Assembly: GCF_964275005.1 (NCBI RefSeq)
Contig: NC_092706.1
Coordinates: 4,163,113 to 4,227,112 of the forward strand
Source of the DNA: Diadema setosum
Taxonomy: Eukaryota > Echinodermata > Echinoidea > Diadematoida > Diadematidae
Reading direction: 5' to 3'
Length of the DNA stretch: 64,000 bases
The notes beneath the pieces were generated by a model. It saw nothing but the letters and a program-made list of their open reading frames with translations. It was not told the origin of the DNA and ran no database searches. The translations under genes were made by a program, and so were the position numbers. Position 1 is the first letter of the stretch; every line of letters starts with the position of its first letter. This document shows positions 13,401 to 24,439 of the stretch, piece after piece.

Positions 13401-14593
13401 AAACATCCATCCAAGTTATATGGACTTATTGTGTCTTGTTATGACGAAACTTCGCAGTATCGAACCTATTATCATTTCTGACTAATACAAATTCTCCTCG
13501 GTAACAATGTGTAACACAAGGAGCAAACATAGAGGGATTTCTTCCCAACGTACTCAGTATTCGTTTGCCCTCTCTAGCTAAACTTCGTATTTCTATAACG
13601 GAGCACATTTCTGCTGTCTTTTTATGTTAATTCTTTGTCATAGTTTTAGCTGTGACCATGTTCGTTATAAGCAAGTTTTGCATTGTAGACTTTAGATAAC
13701 AAATTTAGGACCTGAATCTTTACTTCATGATAACGAAATTTTGATCAATATATTCGTTCTCAAGGATGGACTACGTCACTGAGATTACACGTATATACGT
13801 TTGTACGTTCATTTACGAGAGATGGAAAAATTGTTTTCTTTGATTTCTCAGTATGAGAAGATAAACAAGCTTATATAATTGAGAATTGGTAATATCTATA
13901 CAGGATTTTGCAGAGGAGTTTGTTCTCGATATGAAATTGCTGTTTGTTGTGAGTAGAATGCGTTTCCAACTCAAGAGAGCTGCATCTTGTTTGTTCCGAA
14001 CGTCCGTGAGCTACATGCGAACCTCCGTGATGAAAACTATGCTATGTTCGTTGAGTTATAGAGACTGCCTAGATCAGATACATCTTAAAAGGGTATGTTA
14101 TTATTTGGGAGTGAGGATTAAAGTATGGGATAATGAAATAAGAGGTAAAAATATTGAGTTTCTGTAAAATGGAGAAAGTGTTTAGTGGAAGAGCAATATT
14201 TCAACAGAAACGACGAATTTGATTAAACCATCAGTTGTCTACCATTACGTACAGACTAAGAGTACAAGCTTAATATTCTGCAAGCACGTACACATGTCCC
14301 TTAAGATATTTCGTTAGGTTTTTGAACTGAATCAGATCTTTGCAAACCATGTTAAATGGTATTCAAGTGTATGTGCTGTACTATTCCTCACGGACGTTCG
14401 CTGCTCTGGACATGGTAAACTTCAGCGGTGAATAAAAACTTGTTCCTCTGGGAAAATCCTAGTATAATTGGGTTCATATTAAAGCTTGAGTTATACTCTT
14501 TCAGGTAAGATGAATAATTTGGAGAATTTCCTACTTTTTAAATTTTGCCTTGTTTTGGCTCAATTGTACATCGTTCAAAATTCTGACCCATAT
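10438..14593. mobile_element. candidate 4.2-kb DNA element with inverted ends and repeated GAACGTCCGTGA motif
   Basis: 10438-10470 and 14561-14593 are inverted copies of one 33-bp sequence with a single mismatch, containing TTTTGAACGATGTACAATTG. Between them the motif GAACGTCCGTGA occurs on the plus strand at about 10840, 11203, 11558, 11580 and 13999 (and as GCGAACCTCCGTGA near 14018). It occurs on the minus strand at about 11018, 11938, 12108, 12259 and 14388. Repeated short motifs in both orientations inside inverted ends resemble transposase-binding sites of a non-autonomous DNA transposon. No transposase frame was recognised. The ends may not be the true termini, and a nest of smaller elements is also possible. 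Confidence 0.45.
12900..13420. repeat. degenerate TTTGTTATTCCGAAA repeats
   Basis: Variants of TTTGTTATTCCGAAA recur at about 12956, 13024 and 13037, with related TTCGTTAC-TCCGA (12935) and ACGAACC forms further on. This looks like a decayed MITE-type repeat. Its position inside the 10.4-14.6 kb element suggests a nested insertion. 13420-13880 shows nothing recognisable. Confidence 0.4.
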
Positions 14594-14599
14594 ACAAAA

Positions 14600-15200
14600 A
14601 AGAAATAGGAATACAAACATAGTACATAGCGCTCGATGTGTAATTTCAATCAAAGTAAACAATGCAAAGAGAAATACGATTGAACCTACTAAAAAGCAAA
14701 GCTTGTTGAGTGAAGGTCCCAACGAAAGCCTAGTGTGGAGAACAGGATGAGGACCAAATTAAGGATAAACAAAAGAGAATGATTATTGATACTCGGGGGT
14801 ACAGAAGACTCTTCTCACATAAATTTATGTGTATGATAAAATGAGAACAAGTGACTACATGCTGCACACTAGCAGTTGCTCTAATAGCAATTTTGACATG
14901 GGAGTGATAATGTGAATGCGACATAATTCTAGGGTTTAAACATTCCGGCTTCCATTGACACGGGGAAAGAGTCGGAAAATGGAAGACATGAGTCAATTAC
15001 AATTCCTATATGTGATATACCAGCCAGCTGCAATGCCGCATGATAAATGGAAAGAAAGAAGGGGAAACTATGACGCTATGCGACACGACTGAAGGTCTTT
15101 CTAGAAGTGGAAGGAAAAACACCGATTGGCAGGAATTTGAGAGGGCATGCAACTACATGCATATACGTAAGTCTGTTCACATGGCAACAACCGAGCAGTA
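14600..15200. other. no recognisable feature
   Basis: No conserved protein motif, splice-bounded frame or clear repeat was found. The frames present are short and compositionally ordinary. Confidence 0.5.
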
Positions 15201-15209
15201 TAGCAAACG

Positions 15210-15880
15210 TATGAACAAACTTAAAACTACAGTCATTAATGTACTCACTCATAGTATTATCTTAGCTCTATCACTTCTGATTCTACAGAAGATTTTTAAA
15301 GATTCCTTCATTTTAGGGGGTTTGGGCCCCCTGGGGGCCCCCTGGGTGGGGCATGGTGCCCATTTTAACAAAATGAGATCCTAACCCCCTAGGGATGCTA
15401 CCTGCCAAGTTTGGTGAAAATGGGTCATGTGGTTCTCAAGAACAAGATGAAAATGTACAATTTAGGCCCTATTAGGACCCCTCCCCACCCCCCTCCCCTG
15501 GGTCGCAAGGGGGGCACCCCTGATTCTGCCATGAACAAACTTCAAACTACAGTCATCAATGTACTAACTCATAGTATTAACTTAGCTCTATCACTTCTGG
15601 TTCCAGAGAAGAAGATTTTTACAGATTCCTTAATTTGGGGGGGTTTGGGCCCCTCTGGGGGCCCCCTGGGTGGGGCATGGTGCCCATTTTAACAAATTGA
15701 GTTCCTAACCCCCTAGGGATGCTACCTGCCAAGTTTGATGAAAATTGGTCTTGGGGTTTTCAAGAAGAAGATGAAAATGTAAAAAGTTTAGGCACGACGG
15801 ACGACGCACGACACACGACGCACGCCGGACGAAGGGCGATCGCAATAGCTCACTTGAGCCTTTGGCTCAGGTGAGCTAAA
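15210..15880 (+). repeat. tandem dispersed repeat with AGCTCACCTGAGCC hairpin tail
   Basis: Two direct copies of about 320 bp (15210-15530 and 15531-15790) share ATGAACAAACTTAAAACTAC, ATAGTATTATCTTAGCTCTA, TTTGGGCCCC-TGGGGGCCCC, GGTGCCCATTTTAACAAA and GGATGCTACCTGCCAAGTTT. They are followed by a CGACGGACGACGCACGACAC-rich stretch and a hairpin (CACTTGAGCC, TTTGGCTCAGGTG) that runs into GAGCTAAAA. This tail is a familiar dispersed repeat in marine invertebrate genomes. Its mobilisation mechanism is not evident here. Confidence 0.8.
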
Positions 15881-16224
15881 AAGCGAATTCAGCAAGTATT
15901 TGGATGCGTTACCCCACGCTAGAATTCCATAGTTAAGATATGGGGAAATCATGATTGAATATACAATCTGCAAAAAATGGTTAGGCAAAAAAAAAATGTT
16001 TCAGTTTATTTAGGATTCCTGTGTTTCGTGACAAAATTTTGCTTTAAAAATTAATGTGAGTTTTCCAGGAGAGGTCGCTATCGATGTAAAGTCCTAAAAA
16101 CTTAGTACATGTACTATCTACTCGGGTTAAATAAATATTATTAATCTTAACATCATCAGGAATGCAGGGAATTGCTAAATAGCATATGTGTTTTATCAAC
16201 ATTTAATGATAACTTGTTAGCGTA

Positions 16225-16300
16225 AATCCAAGATCAGAGGTGGAAATGAGCTGCATGCTTGGTGGAGGTCTGCGCTCTCAGAGTGCTTCTCTAGTTATAT
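16225..16300 (+). repeat. dispersed repeat end (GGTCTGCGCTCTCAGAGTGC)
   Basis: The block GAGCTGC-TTGG-GAGGTCTGCGCTCTCAGAGTGCTT, followed by CTAGTT, matches the 3' end of the repeat at 53.1 kb in oxygenase intron 2. Only the end is present. Between 16300 and 16880 nothing recognisable was seen. Confidence 0.6.
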
Positions 16301-16879
16301 AAATGTTTACACGTAAATGTTATTTAATTTACCCGGATATGTCCATACATACTATTATGAGTAAGTTTAGTTATCACTGATGATGTCACGTCGTATTGTC
16401 GTTGATCTATAACTTTATTGGTAACTACAAGTTGACGAGTAAAACAAACTAAAACTGAAATAGATTATCCATATTCATTAGTGTTCATTTTGTGTTTTTT
16501 AACCAAATATTGCTCTATGAAATAAGTGTAATACTTTGTATCCGGCTACACTGTCATTTCTTCTCGATGACTGTTCATGACCCTAATGATTTGTTTTTTG
16601 TTTGTGTGTTTGGTTAAGCACAATCTTGTGAGTCTACTTTTGTTTTTCATGGATTTATAGTCTCATACGTTACATCAGCATCAGTTTAATGATTATTGCG
16701 CGTACATGAATTATTTCATACCTATACATAAACTCTTGTCGTTGTAAATTTTGCTTTGACGGGAATAGTACCATTATTATGAGCTAAAATAATGTGGAAT
16801 ATCTCGACCGTTACAAGTAGGTCAAGATTAAAATGTTGAAAGTGTTATGATTAAAAAGAATGACTCGTAACGACAAATC

Positions 16880-19815
16880 GCCTATGCCACGGCCCTATAA
16901 CGTGGGGCCCAGAAAACATTGTGAATCCAGAAGTGTAACATCTTCGAGGTGAAGTACATTGCGGCTTTAGCTATATTTGTATTCGGAACACATTCGCTCA
17001 CGTCCACGCCGAAACAAGGAACAAGTAGCCCATCATAAATACCAAAACGCACAAGAGCTGTAGTTTTGCTTATTTTCTTTGCTTTCTCTTCCCTTCTTTT
17101 CTTTTCTGAGGATACTTCTTTTTTTCTGGAAGGATCCATATACCCAGTCTGAAAAAGAACGCAATTTCTATATACAAACAACAGAACAATGATGGGAATT
17201 CCCGACGACATAATAGACCAAGCACTACAGAGGGTGTAAAGGTTATGGATGACGTGACTATAAAATCAAGACATGAAATCACACAATAACGTTGTGAAAA
17301 TATCCAACGCCTTGGCCTCACACACGAAGACAGTGAAATCTCAATCCAAAACTATAATGGTCTAAGCAAACAGGCTGGGAAAAACCCGCCTTTGATATTT
17401 AATCGTCGACACAAACGGCCCACGGTCTGTGTCGAAACAAAAAAAAAAAAAAAGATGCATGCAATTTGGCCAATAGAAAACGGCCACACCCTGCAGACCA
17501 TGTCGCTTAAATCACACGTCAAAATTGTTCCGCGGAAAAGGGGTCAATTTCTTCAAACGTATGAATAAGTATACGTGTCCTCATTCTGTTATTCATATGA
17601 CTTTTTTTTTTTCTGGCGGATGAATATCAAGCCAAAGCATAAAGTATCTTATCTTTATTTCCGCAGTACAGCCATGCCTGGGTAAGTAGGAATCATTTGT
17701 AATTCAACGCTTAAACTTTCATAGATTCTTCACTTTACATTCTTGAATCAGTCGCTTCTGTTGCTAGATTTTTCTACGGAATCCCCATTTCTCATATCTT
17801 CCCATAGAATGGGTAATGTTTGTATTAATAGCAAATTTTATTGATGTCGCTTATGGGAATTCAACCCAAGTATTCATGTTGATTGAATTACAGGAATTGT
17901 ATTGGTTGCACATGTCAGTGACGTTTGAGAGAAATCGGACAGACTGTTATATTAAATGGGTCAGTCAAATACCGGTTAGTGATTGACTAGTAAACACGGT
18001 CACGTGGTAGATGCACATTGGTTATGTTCGCCCATAGGCAGAACATTTTTGTAATGTTCTCCCAAGGGAAAACGTTTTCACGTAACAAATGACAAACGAT
18101 ACCAAACGATTGAACGATCATATTTTTCACGCAGTCGATAGGATTAATTTGCCTATTCCATACAATGTAAAAAAGCATATGACCGATTATTGTTGTGCAT
18201 ACGAAAGTGTGATATGAAGGACCCGCGCACAGTGAATTTGGCTCTGCGCGAGCGATCGAGTGCGTTGTGCTGGTGTATTGCGACACGGATTGTCGCCCCT
18301 ACACGGATTGTCGCCTCCTGCTCGGGGCGACAATCCGTGACGGGCAAATCCGTGACAAACAAATCCATTTGTCAATTTATACCACAAATAATCTCACTTC
18401 AACATAGATAACTCGATTATAGACCAACCCTACTAATAATTCAGTCACGAGAAAGTTTTGACATGTAGGGCCCTGCCAAACCTATATTCCTTGAATATAT
18501 TGGTTTGGATCATGTAACACCTTCTTACTTACAAGGGCATATACATAAAAAAACACAAATACATTACACAAATCTAGAATGAAATCAGTCATAAAAAAAT
18601 GTAAAAACGAAATGTAATCCCCTTCCCACATACCGACGCACACCCGAAGCGATACCACATTCCTTCCTGATGAAACGATTTCCCAATGTTGATAAATAAG
18701 ACATAATGGACCGTATGCAGAAAAGCAGCATCCGCCCGCACGCAAGCTCCAATCCGAATTCATATACAAATCTGCCAAACAAACTCATCAAATTCAAAGC
18801 TGCTGATAATCAGTATCAACGTTTATGCCAGCAACAGCTTACTAGATATCCCTCCCCACGCGCAGCTAAAAAAAACACATACGCAAAAAACTGACATAAT
18901 AAACACATTCTTCCATCACACACACACACACACTACAAACGGACACTAAATTATCATGTGCACGCGCACATACATACTTCCTTGAAACCTCACCATGACA
19001 TTTTACATGGCATGTTTGCATGGATGTAGCCATGTAAGTTATGTGTTAGTATTTCAATGATTATGTCCAGAACGATATTACCCAGCAAAATGTGCTTCGA
19101 GTGCGTTCGACAATCCGTGCCGGGGGCGACAATCCGTGCCGCCAACGCCCGTCACGGATTGTCGCCCCGAGCAGGAGGCGACAATCCGTGTAGGGGCGAC
19201 AATCCGTGTCGCAACACTGGTGGTTGACGTTGCGAACGTGGCTTGGTATTTGATTAACCCATATAATATAACAGATGATGACTTTTGTTGTCGGGAACAT
19301 ATACCAAACGTTCCATCCGACACCGACAACATTCGGTGTGTTCCCCCCCCCCCCCCCCCAGTCATCATCTATATAATGACATTCCGATTTTGCGGTTAAA
19401 TCCATGTAGCCTACTGTCCGAAGAATATAAGACACCAACAACATGACTGGAGAGGAAGGCTAGGGAAGATTATGTGATATTACAGCACTGAAATGATGAA
19501 ATGCATGTCAGATAAGGGCCTATAATTTTTGCGGGACCGTTATTACATGCAACTATAAAGTATCATACACTTATAACTTTGCGTCACAAAACCCATAAAA
19601 AGTGGCATGAGTTTATATTCCAGTATTCTTGAAAATAGTGCATTTTTTTTTTTGTGCCAAGTCGCCGATTTTAAGTTTGCTGTGCTTTCTGACAGAGTCA
19701 CCCTTTTTCTTAATTTCAAGTGTATGTGATTCTTAGACAGTTTTTGTTGATCAGCGTTTTCTGTAAGTTTGCTTCGAAAAAATTGGTATTTGAAAATGTG
19801 CAAGCCTTCATTGTT
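16880..19815 (+). repeat. ancient duplicon, copy 2
   Basis: Collinear with the blocks listed for copy 1 (1545-4410), offset by about 15.4 kb. The distance between the AATTCAACCC block (17857) and the CCAGTATTCTTGAAAAT block (19619) is about 1.5 kb longer than in copy 1; the inverted-repeat element at 18.28-19.21 kb falls in that gap. A splice-like CCGCAG...ATGCCTGGGTAAGT string near 17662 is not conserved in copy 1, so it is not called an exon. Confidence 0.6.
18278..19214. mobile_element. element or pair of elements with perfect 68-bp inverted repeats
   Basis: 18278-18345 and 19147-19214 are exact reverse complements over 68 bp. Each arm is built from CACGGATTGTCGCC units (for example 18283 and 18302, with the complement at about 18326). 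Extra units lie just outside or beside the arms (18346, 19109, 19125). About 800 bp lies between the arms and includes a (CA)n tract near 18918. No coding frame is evident. Identity this complete implies recent origin or gene conversion; a MITE pair or fold-back element is likely. Confidence 0.65.
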
Positions 19816-19819
19816 CGTT

Positions 19820-19885
19820 TGGAAAACGGAATACACGTATAGCTTAAAAAACTGGAAAACGGAATACACGTATAGCTTAAAAAAC
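19820..19885 (+). repeat. 33-bp tandem duplication
   Basis: Two identical adjacent copies of a 33-bp unit beginning TGGAAAACGGAATACACG and ending CTTAAAAAAC. Confidence 0.9.
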
Positions 19886-19909
19886 TGTCACATAATTATA
19901 CGATCAGTT

Positions 19910-20998
19910 TATCTTAGCTTTAAACGATCTGCATAAATCTGTCAAGAAGTGTGCGCTTTCCCTTTATGCAGATGACACTTGTTTATATTTTCCTTCAAAG
20001 GATCCGTCTTGTTTACAGAAAACAATTAATAATGACCTAGAGTCACTTCTTGAATGGTTTAAAAGTAACGAATTATTGTTAAATGTAAACAAATGTCAGT
20101 GTAGATTCAAAATACACCTCTGCAAAGAGTTTCAGAATGCAGATATCTCGGGGTCATTCTCGATGAAAATCTAACATGGACCCCACAAATTGAAAACGTT
20201 AGAAGCAAACCGCTTAAAGTCTTTCATGCAGTCAAGCGTATAAGAAAGTACATTGATAAGGATACCTCCCTGTTGTTATACAAAACTCTAATCCAACCCC
20301 ATTTGGACTATTGTAGTGTAATCTGGAGGACTGGTCATTCGGGTCAACTAAATCGATTGCAAGTTATTCAGAACAGATGCCTAAGAACGGTGCAAGGTGT
20401 TGGCACCCGTTACAATAGGGAAACTCTTTATTCTTCTCTTCAGGTCGACCTACTCAAAGAAAGAAGAGGAAAGCAAGCCCTAATTTTTATATTCAAACTG
20501 TTGTATAACCTTGCTCCAACAACTTTGTCCTCTAGTGTTCAACTCAGATCATTTGAAAATTACACTCTACGAAACTCGAAAACTCAAATTGCGATGCCAA
20601 AACCTCGATCTAATTTTGTCCGAAACAGCCCATTATATGTTGCATGTAAAACTTTCAATAACCTTCCTGTTCATTTAAGAACAATTAGTGACATCAAAAG
20701 TTTCTCGAAAGAGATCATGAAGTTAGCGGAAATCCCTTAATGTGTCCATAGAAGTTTATCGATTTTCTCTTTTGTTTTTGATATCTGAATTTTTTCTTCT
20801 TTTTTTTTTCTCATTGATCTTCTTTGTAACTTGTTCTGTGTTTGTTATTTATTGTATACTATTGTATATGTTTGCATTTTCGCCGTGTGTATGTATACTT
20901 TGTTATTCGATGTGAAACACGGCCTTGCTGAAAAACAACTGTCCAGCTGAAAGCAGGCTTTTATTTCCGTGTATGAATAAAATAAACTCAACTCAACT
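19910..20998 (+). pseudogene. 5'-truncated LINE: RT end and 3' UTR
   Basis: The translation begins inside the reverse transcriptase with SLYADDTCLYFPSKD (the YADD box) and continues through NNDLESLLEWFKSNELLLN. After a small deletion and frame change near 20095 it resumes with CRYLGVILDENLTWTPQIE and the open segment 20273-20740 (LIQPHLDYCSVIW, QNRCLRTVQGV, FNNLPVHLR). This is the C-terminal part of a CR1/jockey-group retrotransposon protein, ending at the stop at 20740. The following 250 bp is a 3' UTR ending in AATAAACTCAACTCAAC. The 5' end is missing and the frame is broken, so the copy is inactive. Confidence 0.85.
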
Positions 20999-20999
20999 A

Positions 21000-21200
21000 A
21001 TCAGTTTGTTTGTTTGTTTATTCTAGTTTATTTAATCATGGGATAAAATGCCCTCGATCAGCCAGGTAAGGCTGTTTTTCAGAGGGGCCGTGAATACAAT
21101 GTTACAACAACAACAGAAACAAGACAACAGTGAAATCAATCCCAGCAAATTAACAATAAAAACAAGCGTAACATAATAAAATACATTACCACAAAGCAGA
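21000..21200 (-). repeat. minus-strand LINE 3' end, tail to tail with the previous LINE
   Basis: In reverse complement this reads CACGGCCCCTCTGAAAAACAGCC, then a short spacer and TTTATCCCATGATTAAATAAAC, echoing the ACGGCCTTGCTGAAAAACA and AATAAA motifs at the end of the plus-strand LINE just upstream. It appears to be a related retrotransposon tail inserted in the opposite direction. No coding part was recognised beyond it. Confidence 0.5.
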
Positions 21201-22540
21201 AACTAGTTATCCCTCCCCCCCCCCAAAAAAAAAAAGAAGAAGTACATGTCAAAGATGCTTTAGGCTTATAAGTATCTTGCGCAATGATCGCCATGCAGTT
21301 TTAAATACCTCTTTTTGTTCCTGACAAAATAGAGGGTAATTCAGGGGCTAGTGCTCGCATGAATACTGAGTAGATTCTCAATATCAAAGCCCTTTTTCTC
21401 ATAAAAAGCTCCCCTCCGTGTTCCTTTAATCATCATTCCAAGTTGCTTGGTCAGGGGTTGCATGCCACTTCAGTTCAAAATATCTTCTGATAAATTTCGG
21501 GCCTAAAAACGGAAAAAAAAACCGAAGGCGAATTTGTGTGGATATAACGACATTTTTTTTTCTTCATCGAACTGAAAAGCAGGCAAAATCACGCACTGTT
21601 TCAAAACCAGAAACCAATGTTGAATACCATTCTCAGTGTTAAAGTATACTATCGTTGCGTGCAGGCATTAACTACAGTATACTGTCAGTGCCAAACAGAA
21701 CGCAATCAAGAAGCGTCGCAAGTTCATGAAGTCTCTTTCCGAGGACCGCGATGGAACAGCATCAGAATATCTAAAAGTTATAGCCTTCGCTAAAGAATAC
21801 ACTTTATCACAAACGCTACTATTCGAATTAGTTTTCCTTTTTGGGGGGGGGGGTAAACAAAAAGAAGTTAATTTTAACCTTTAACTAATCATTAAATGTT
21901 CTAGGTTTAGATTTTGAACATGTTCATTTTTTTGCGACAACTGTTTGCGAATTTGATTATAACTGTTATTCGAGCCCTGACGAAACTTCAAGTATGTTCA
22001 AAATGCTTTAATTGAAACTCATTAATGATGCATTGAATACATGTAAAAATACTTCTAATATTTCCAACATAAAATGGGTGTAATCAGTCAGTCCGCAGCA
22101 CCCGACAATTCGCTCGTATTTATTCAAGTCGTATGCAAGCCCGCTCGAGGCTTGCATACGTAATGAGCTGCGTAAGGGGATTTTGTCCTTGGGCTTTCGG
22201 CAACAAAAAAACACCTTATATTTACAAATTTGGTATCAAATTCAAGGAAAATATGTAAGCTATCGTCACATGTTACTCAAATTATTGTAAATGAAAAATA
22301 TCATAGCGTAATTTGAGCTTGAAAAATGATGAAAAAAGTAATCCGTGCAGTACATGTTCAAGACGTCAAAAGAATGCCAAATTCACCTTGCGTCTCAATG
22401 AAAATGCATTATTCGGTAGTCCATCTCTTAATCTTTGTATCCATGTAAATATCTTTACAATTCGTTGCTTAATCCGGTCAGGAACCAGTAAAATATACAT
22501 CGATGTCAGGGCTGGTCAGCTTGAAACCGTGCAATCTCAA
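21200..22540. other. no recognisable gene
   Basis: No conserved protein motif was seen on either strand. The region has short poly-A, poly-T and poly-G runs (21214, 21551, 21844). A CTTAATCCGGTCAGGAACCA string at 22468 recurs at 22916. Confidence 0.5.
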
Positions 22541-22545
22541 GAGTA

Positions 22546-22740
22546 AGCTCTCTCATTGGACAGCGCTTGCATTCAGCGCTTGTATTCCGTCATTACGCTG
22601 CTACGGTTTCATGCCACGTGCGTGCATAGCGCATGCTTGCATAGGCACGCGTGTAGATTTCTGTGCTTCGGACAGAAGCTAGAAGCTGGGAGCTTAGTAC
22701 AGCGCGCGCTGAAAGCAAGCACTGTCCAATGAGAGAGCTC
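22546..22740. mobile_element. MITE with about 38-bp inverted ends
   Basis: The left end (AGCTCTCTCATTGGACAG, then C/TGCTTGC-TTCAGCG) is matched by the reverse complement of the right end, with a few mismatches. The 195-bp element is CpG-rich and has no coding capacity. Termini and target-site duplication are not resolved. Confidence 0.75.
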
Positions 22741-23589
22741 TTTCGCGCCACTGTACACTTTGTATGGAGCATACTTCCGGCTTAGGAGTGAATTTTACAG
22801 ACATTTCAAAACGGAAAAACTAGTATAAATCATGCTTGCGTCTCCTTGACTCCAATGTATGACGAGCATCTAAGTTTCCTCTCTACGAAAAAGCCAAAAT
22901 CAGAAACAACAGTTTCTTAATCCGGTCAGGAACCAAAAACGAACTTTAGACGACAAAATCTTCCGTGAAAAGCAGGTAAAATTTACGCAAATTCAACTGA
23001 TTATATCGTCATGATAAGAACCGATATTATACGCAAATTTAGTATCAAAATAAAGATCAAAGTCTGGAGAACAATTTACCGTGACTTATAACCATGATGA
23101 ATGTATGTACAAGTAGCTACACTGTGAGAACCATAGCCCTGTCAAACTCTCGCAAAATCTCGCACGACGAGACACTTTTCGAACGCAAAGATCGTCAACG
23201 AGAGTGCTGAATAAATCTTGCCGGATCGGCTCATTAGCATACGTGCTGCGGTCTGACTGTAATGCTACAAGCAAAAAGTCAATTAATACACCTGAAACTT
23301 TTAACAAGGGTACTTCTCATCGATTGGCAAAATCTAGCGCGGAATGTTCAACCGTCGCAAAAGCAATTCAATGACTTATTAGGTTCGACTAACCTCTACC
23401 CAGTATTTTTCTTGTGAATTCATAGAGAAAAAAATGGTTTAAACTGCATGTGATCTCCATAAGGAAAGAAACGTTTTGATGGCATTGATAACTGCTTACT
23501 AAAAAACATTATTATTCATGTAGTCGATCCCATTGTTCATGTGAATCTTTTTGTTTCGACTGATGTCTTATCTGACAATATGGAAATAG

Positions 23590-24365
23590 TTAACGTTATT
23601 CCAGTGTCCATAAGTTGGAGAAAAGTGAAGTAAACAATTATCAGCCTATTTCATTACTTTGTAGTACGTTAAAGTTCTTAGAAAAATGATATATATTTCA
23701 ACATTTAGACTTTGTCAATTAAATCATGTATTTACTGATTTTCGATTTGGTTTGCGTGAAAACCACAGCACGTCACATGCCTTACTTAAGTTTGTAGAAA
23801 AAGCACCACAAGCATTAGATTAGTTTTGTTAAAATTATGATAGGTATCTTCCTGGACTTCTGCAAGGCCTTCGATACCAAAAATCATAAAATACTGCTCT
23901 GCAATTATATCATTATGGAATTCGTGGGAAGGCCTTGGAGTTGTTCAGAAGTTACTTATCTAACAGAAAACAACTTGTGACTTTCAACACTCTTAAAACA
24001 TCCGAGTCAGAACTGACCCGGAACTGGGTCCGTTGGGGTCACACACCGTTCCGGGTCAAAAATGACAAGGAATGGGGTCAGATATGACCCATTCAGAGTC
24101 ATGAATTGGGTCAGTGTGACCCCATTTGGGGTCTTCATGACCAAATTCCAAGTCATTTTTGACCTGGAACAATGTGTGACCCCAACGGGCCCAGTTCCGG
24201 GTCAGTTTTGACTCGGATGTGAACAACATGGACTCTCAAATGCTAAATACAGATTGCGGTGTTCCACCAAGCAGTTGACTTGGCCCACAACATTTATATC
24301 AATGACTTTCACAGATCTTCGAAAACATTACCGTTCATTCTCTTGGCGGATAATTCAAATCTGTT
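23590..24365 (+). pseudogene. LINE RT fragment split by a MITE
   Basis: Broken frames give EKSEVNNYQPISLLCSTLKF, then a frame-shifted FGLRENHSTSHALLKFVEK-like segment, GIFLDFCKAFDT-NHKILLC, the MITE, and then CGVPPSS-LGPQ, YINDFHRSSKTLPFILLADN. These match the order of RT motifs upstream of and around the catalytic box, which is degenerate here (LADN in place of YADD). Several stops and frameshifts make it inactive. It ends in the T/G microsatellite at 24373. Confidence 0.8.
23999..24219. mobile_element. MITE inserted in the LINE, about 70-bp inverted ends
   Basis: The left arm CATCCGAGTCAGAACTGACC continuing to GGGTCAAAAATGAC is the near-perfect reverse complement of the right arm ending GACTCGGATG. 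The centre holds further GGGTCA and TGACCC pairs. It sits between two parts of the RT frame and must therefore be younger than the LINE. Confidence 0.85.
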
Positions 24366-24372
24366 TTCTTTG

Positions 24373-24436
24373 TTTTGTTTGTTGTTGTTGTTGTTGTTGT
24401 TTTTTTTTTGTTTTTTTTTTTGTTTTTTTTTTTTTT
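24373..24436. repeat. (TTG)n and poly-T tract
   Basis: Several TTG/TGT units are followed by runs of T interrupted by single G. The Cys/Phe-rich frames across it are compositional. Confidence 0.9.
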
Positions 24437-24439
24437 GCT

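Noticed and set aside
17650..17690. CCGCAG...ATGCCTGGGTAAGT as a tiny coding exon
   Set aside because: Not conserved in duplicon copy 1 and no partner exon found.
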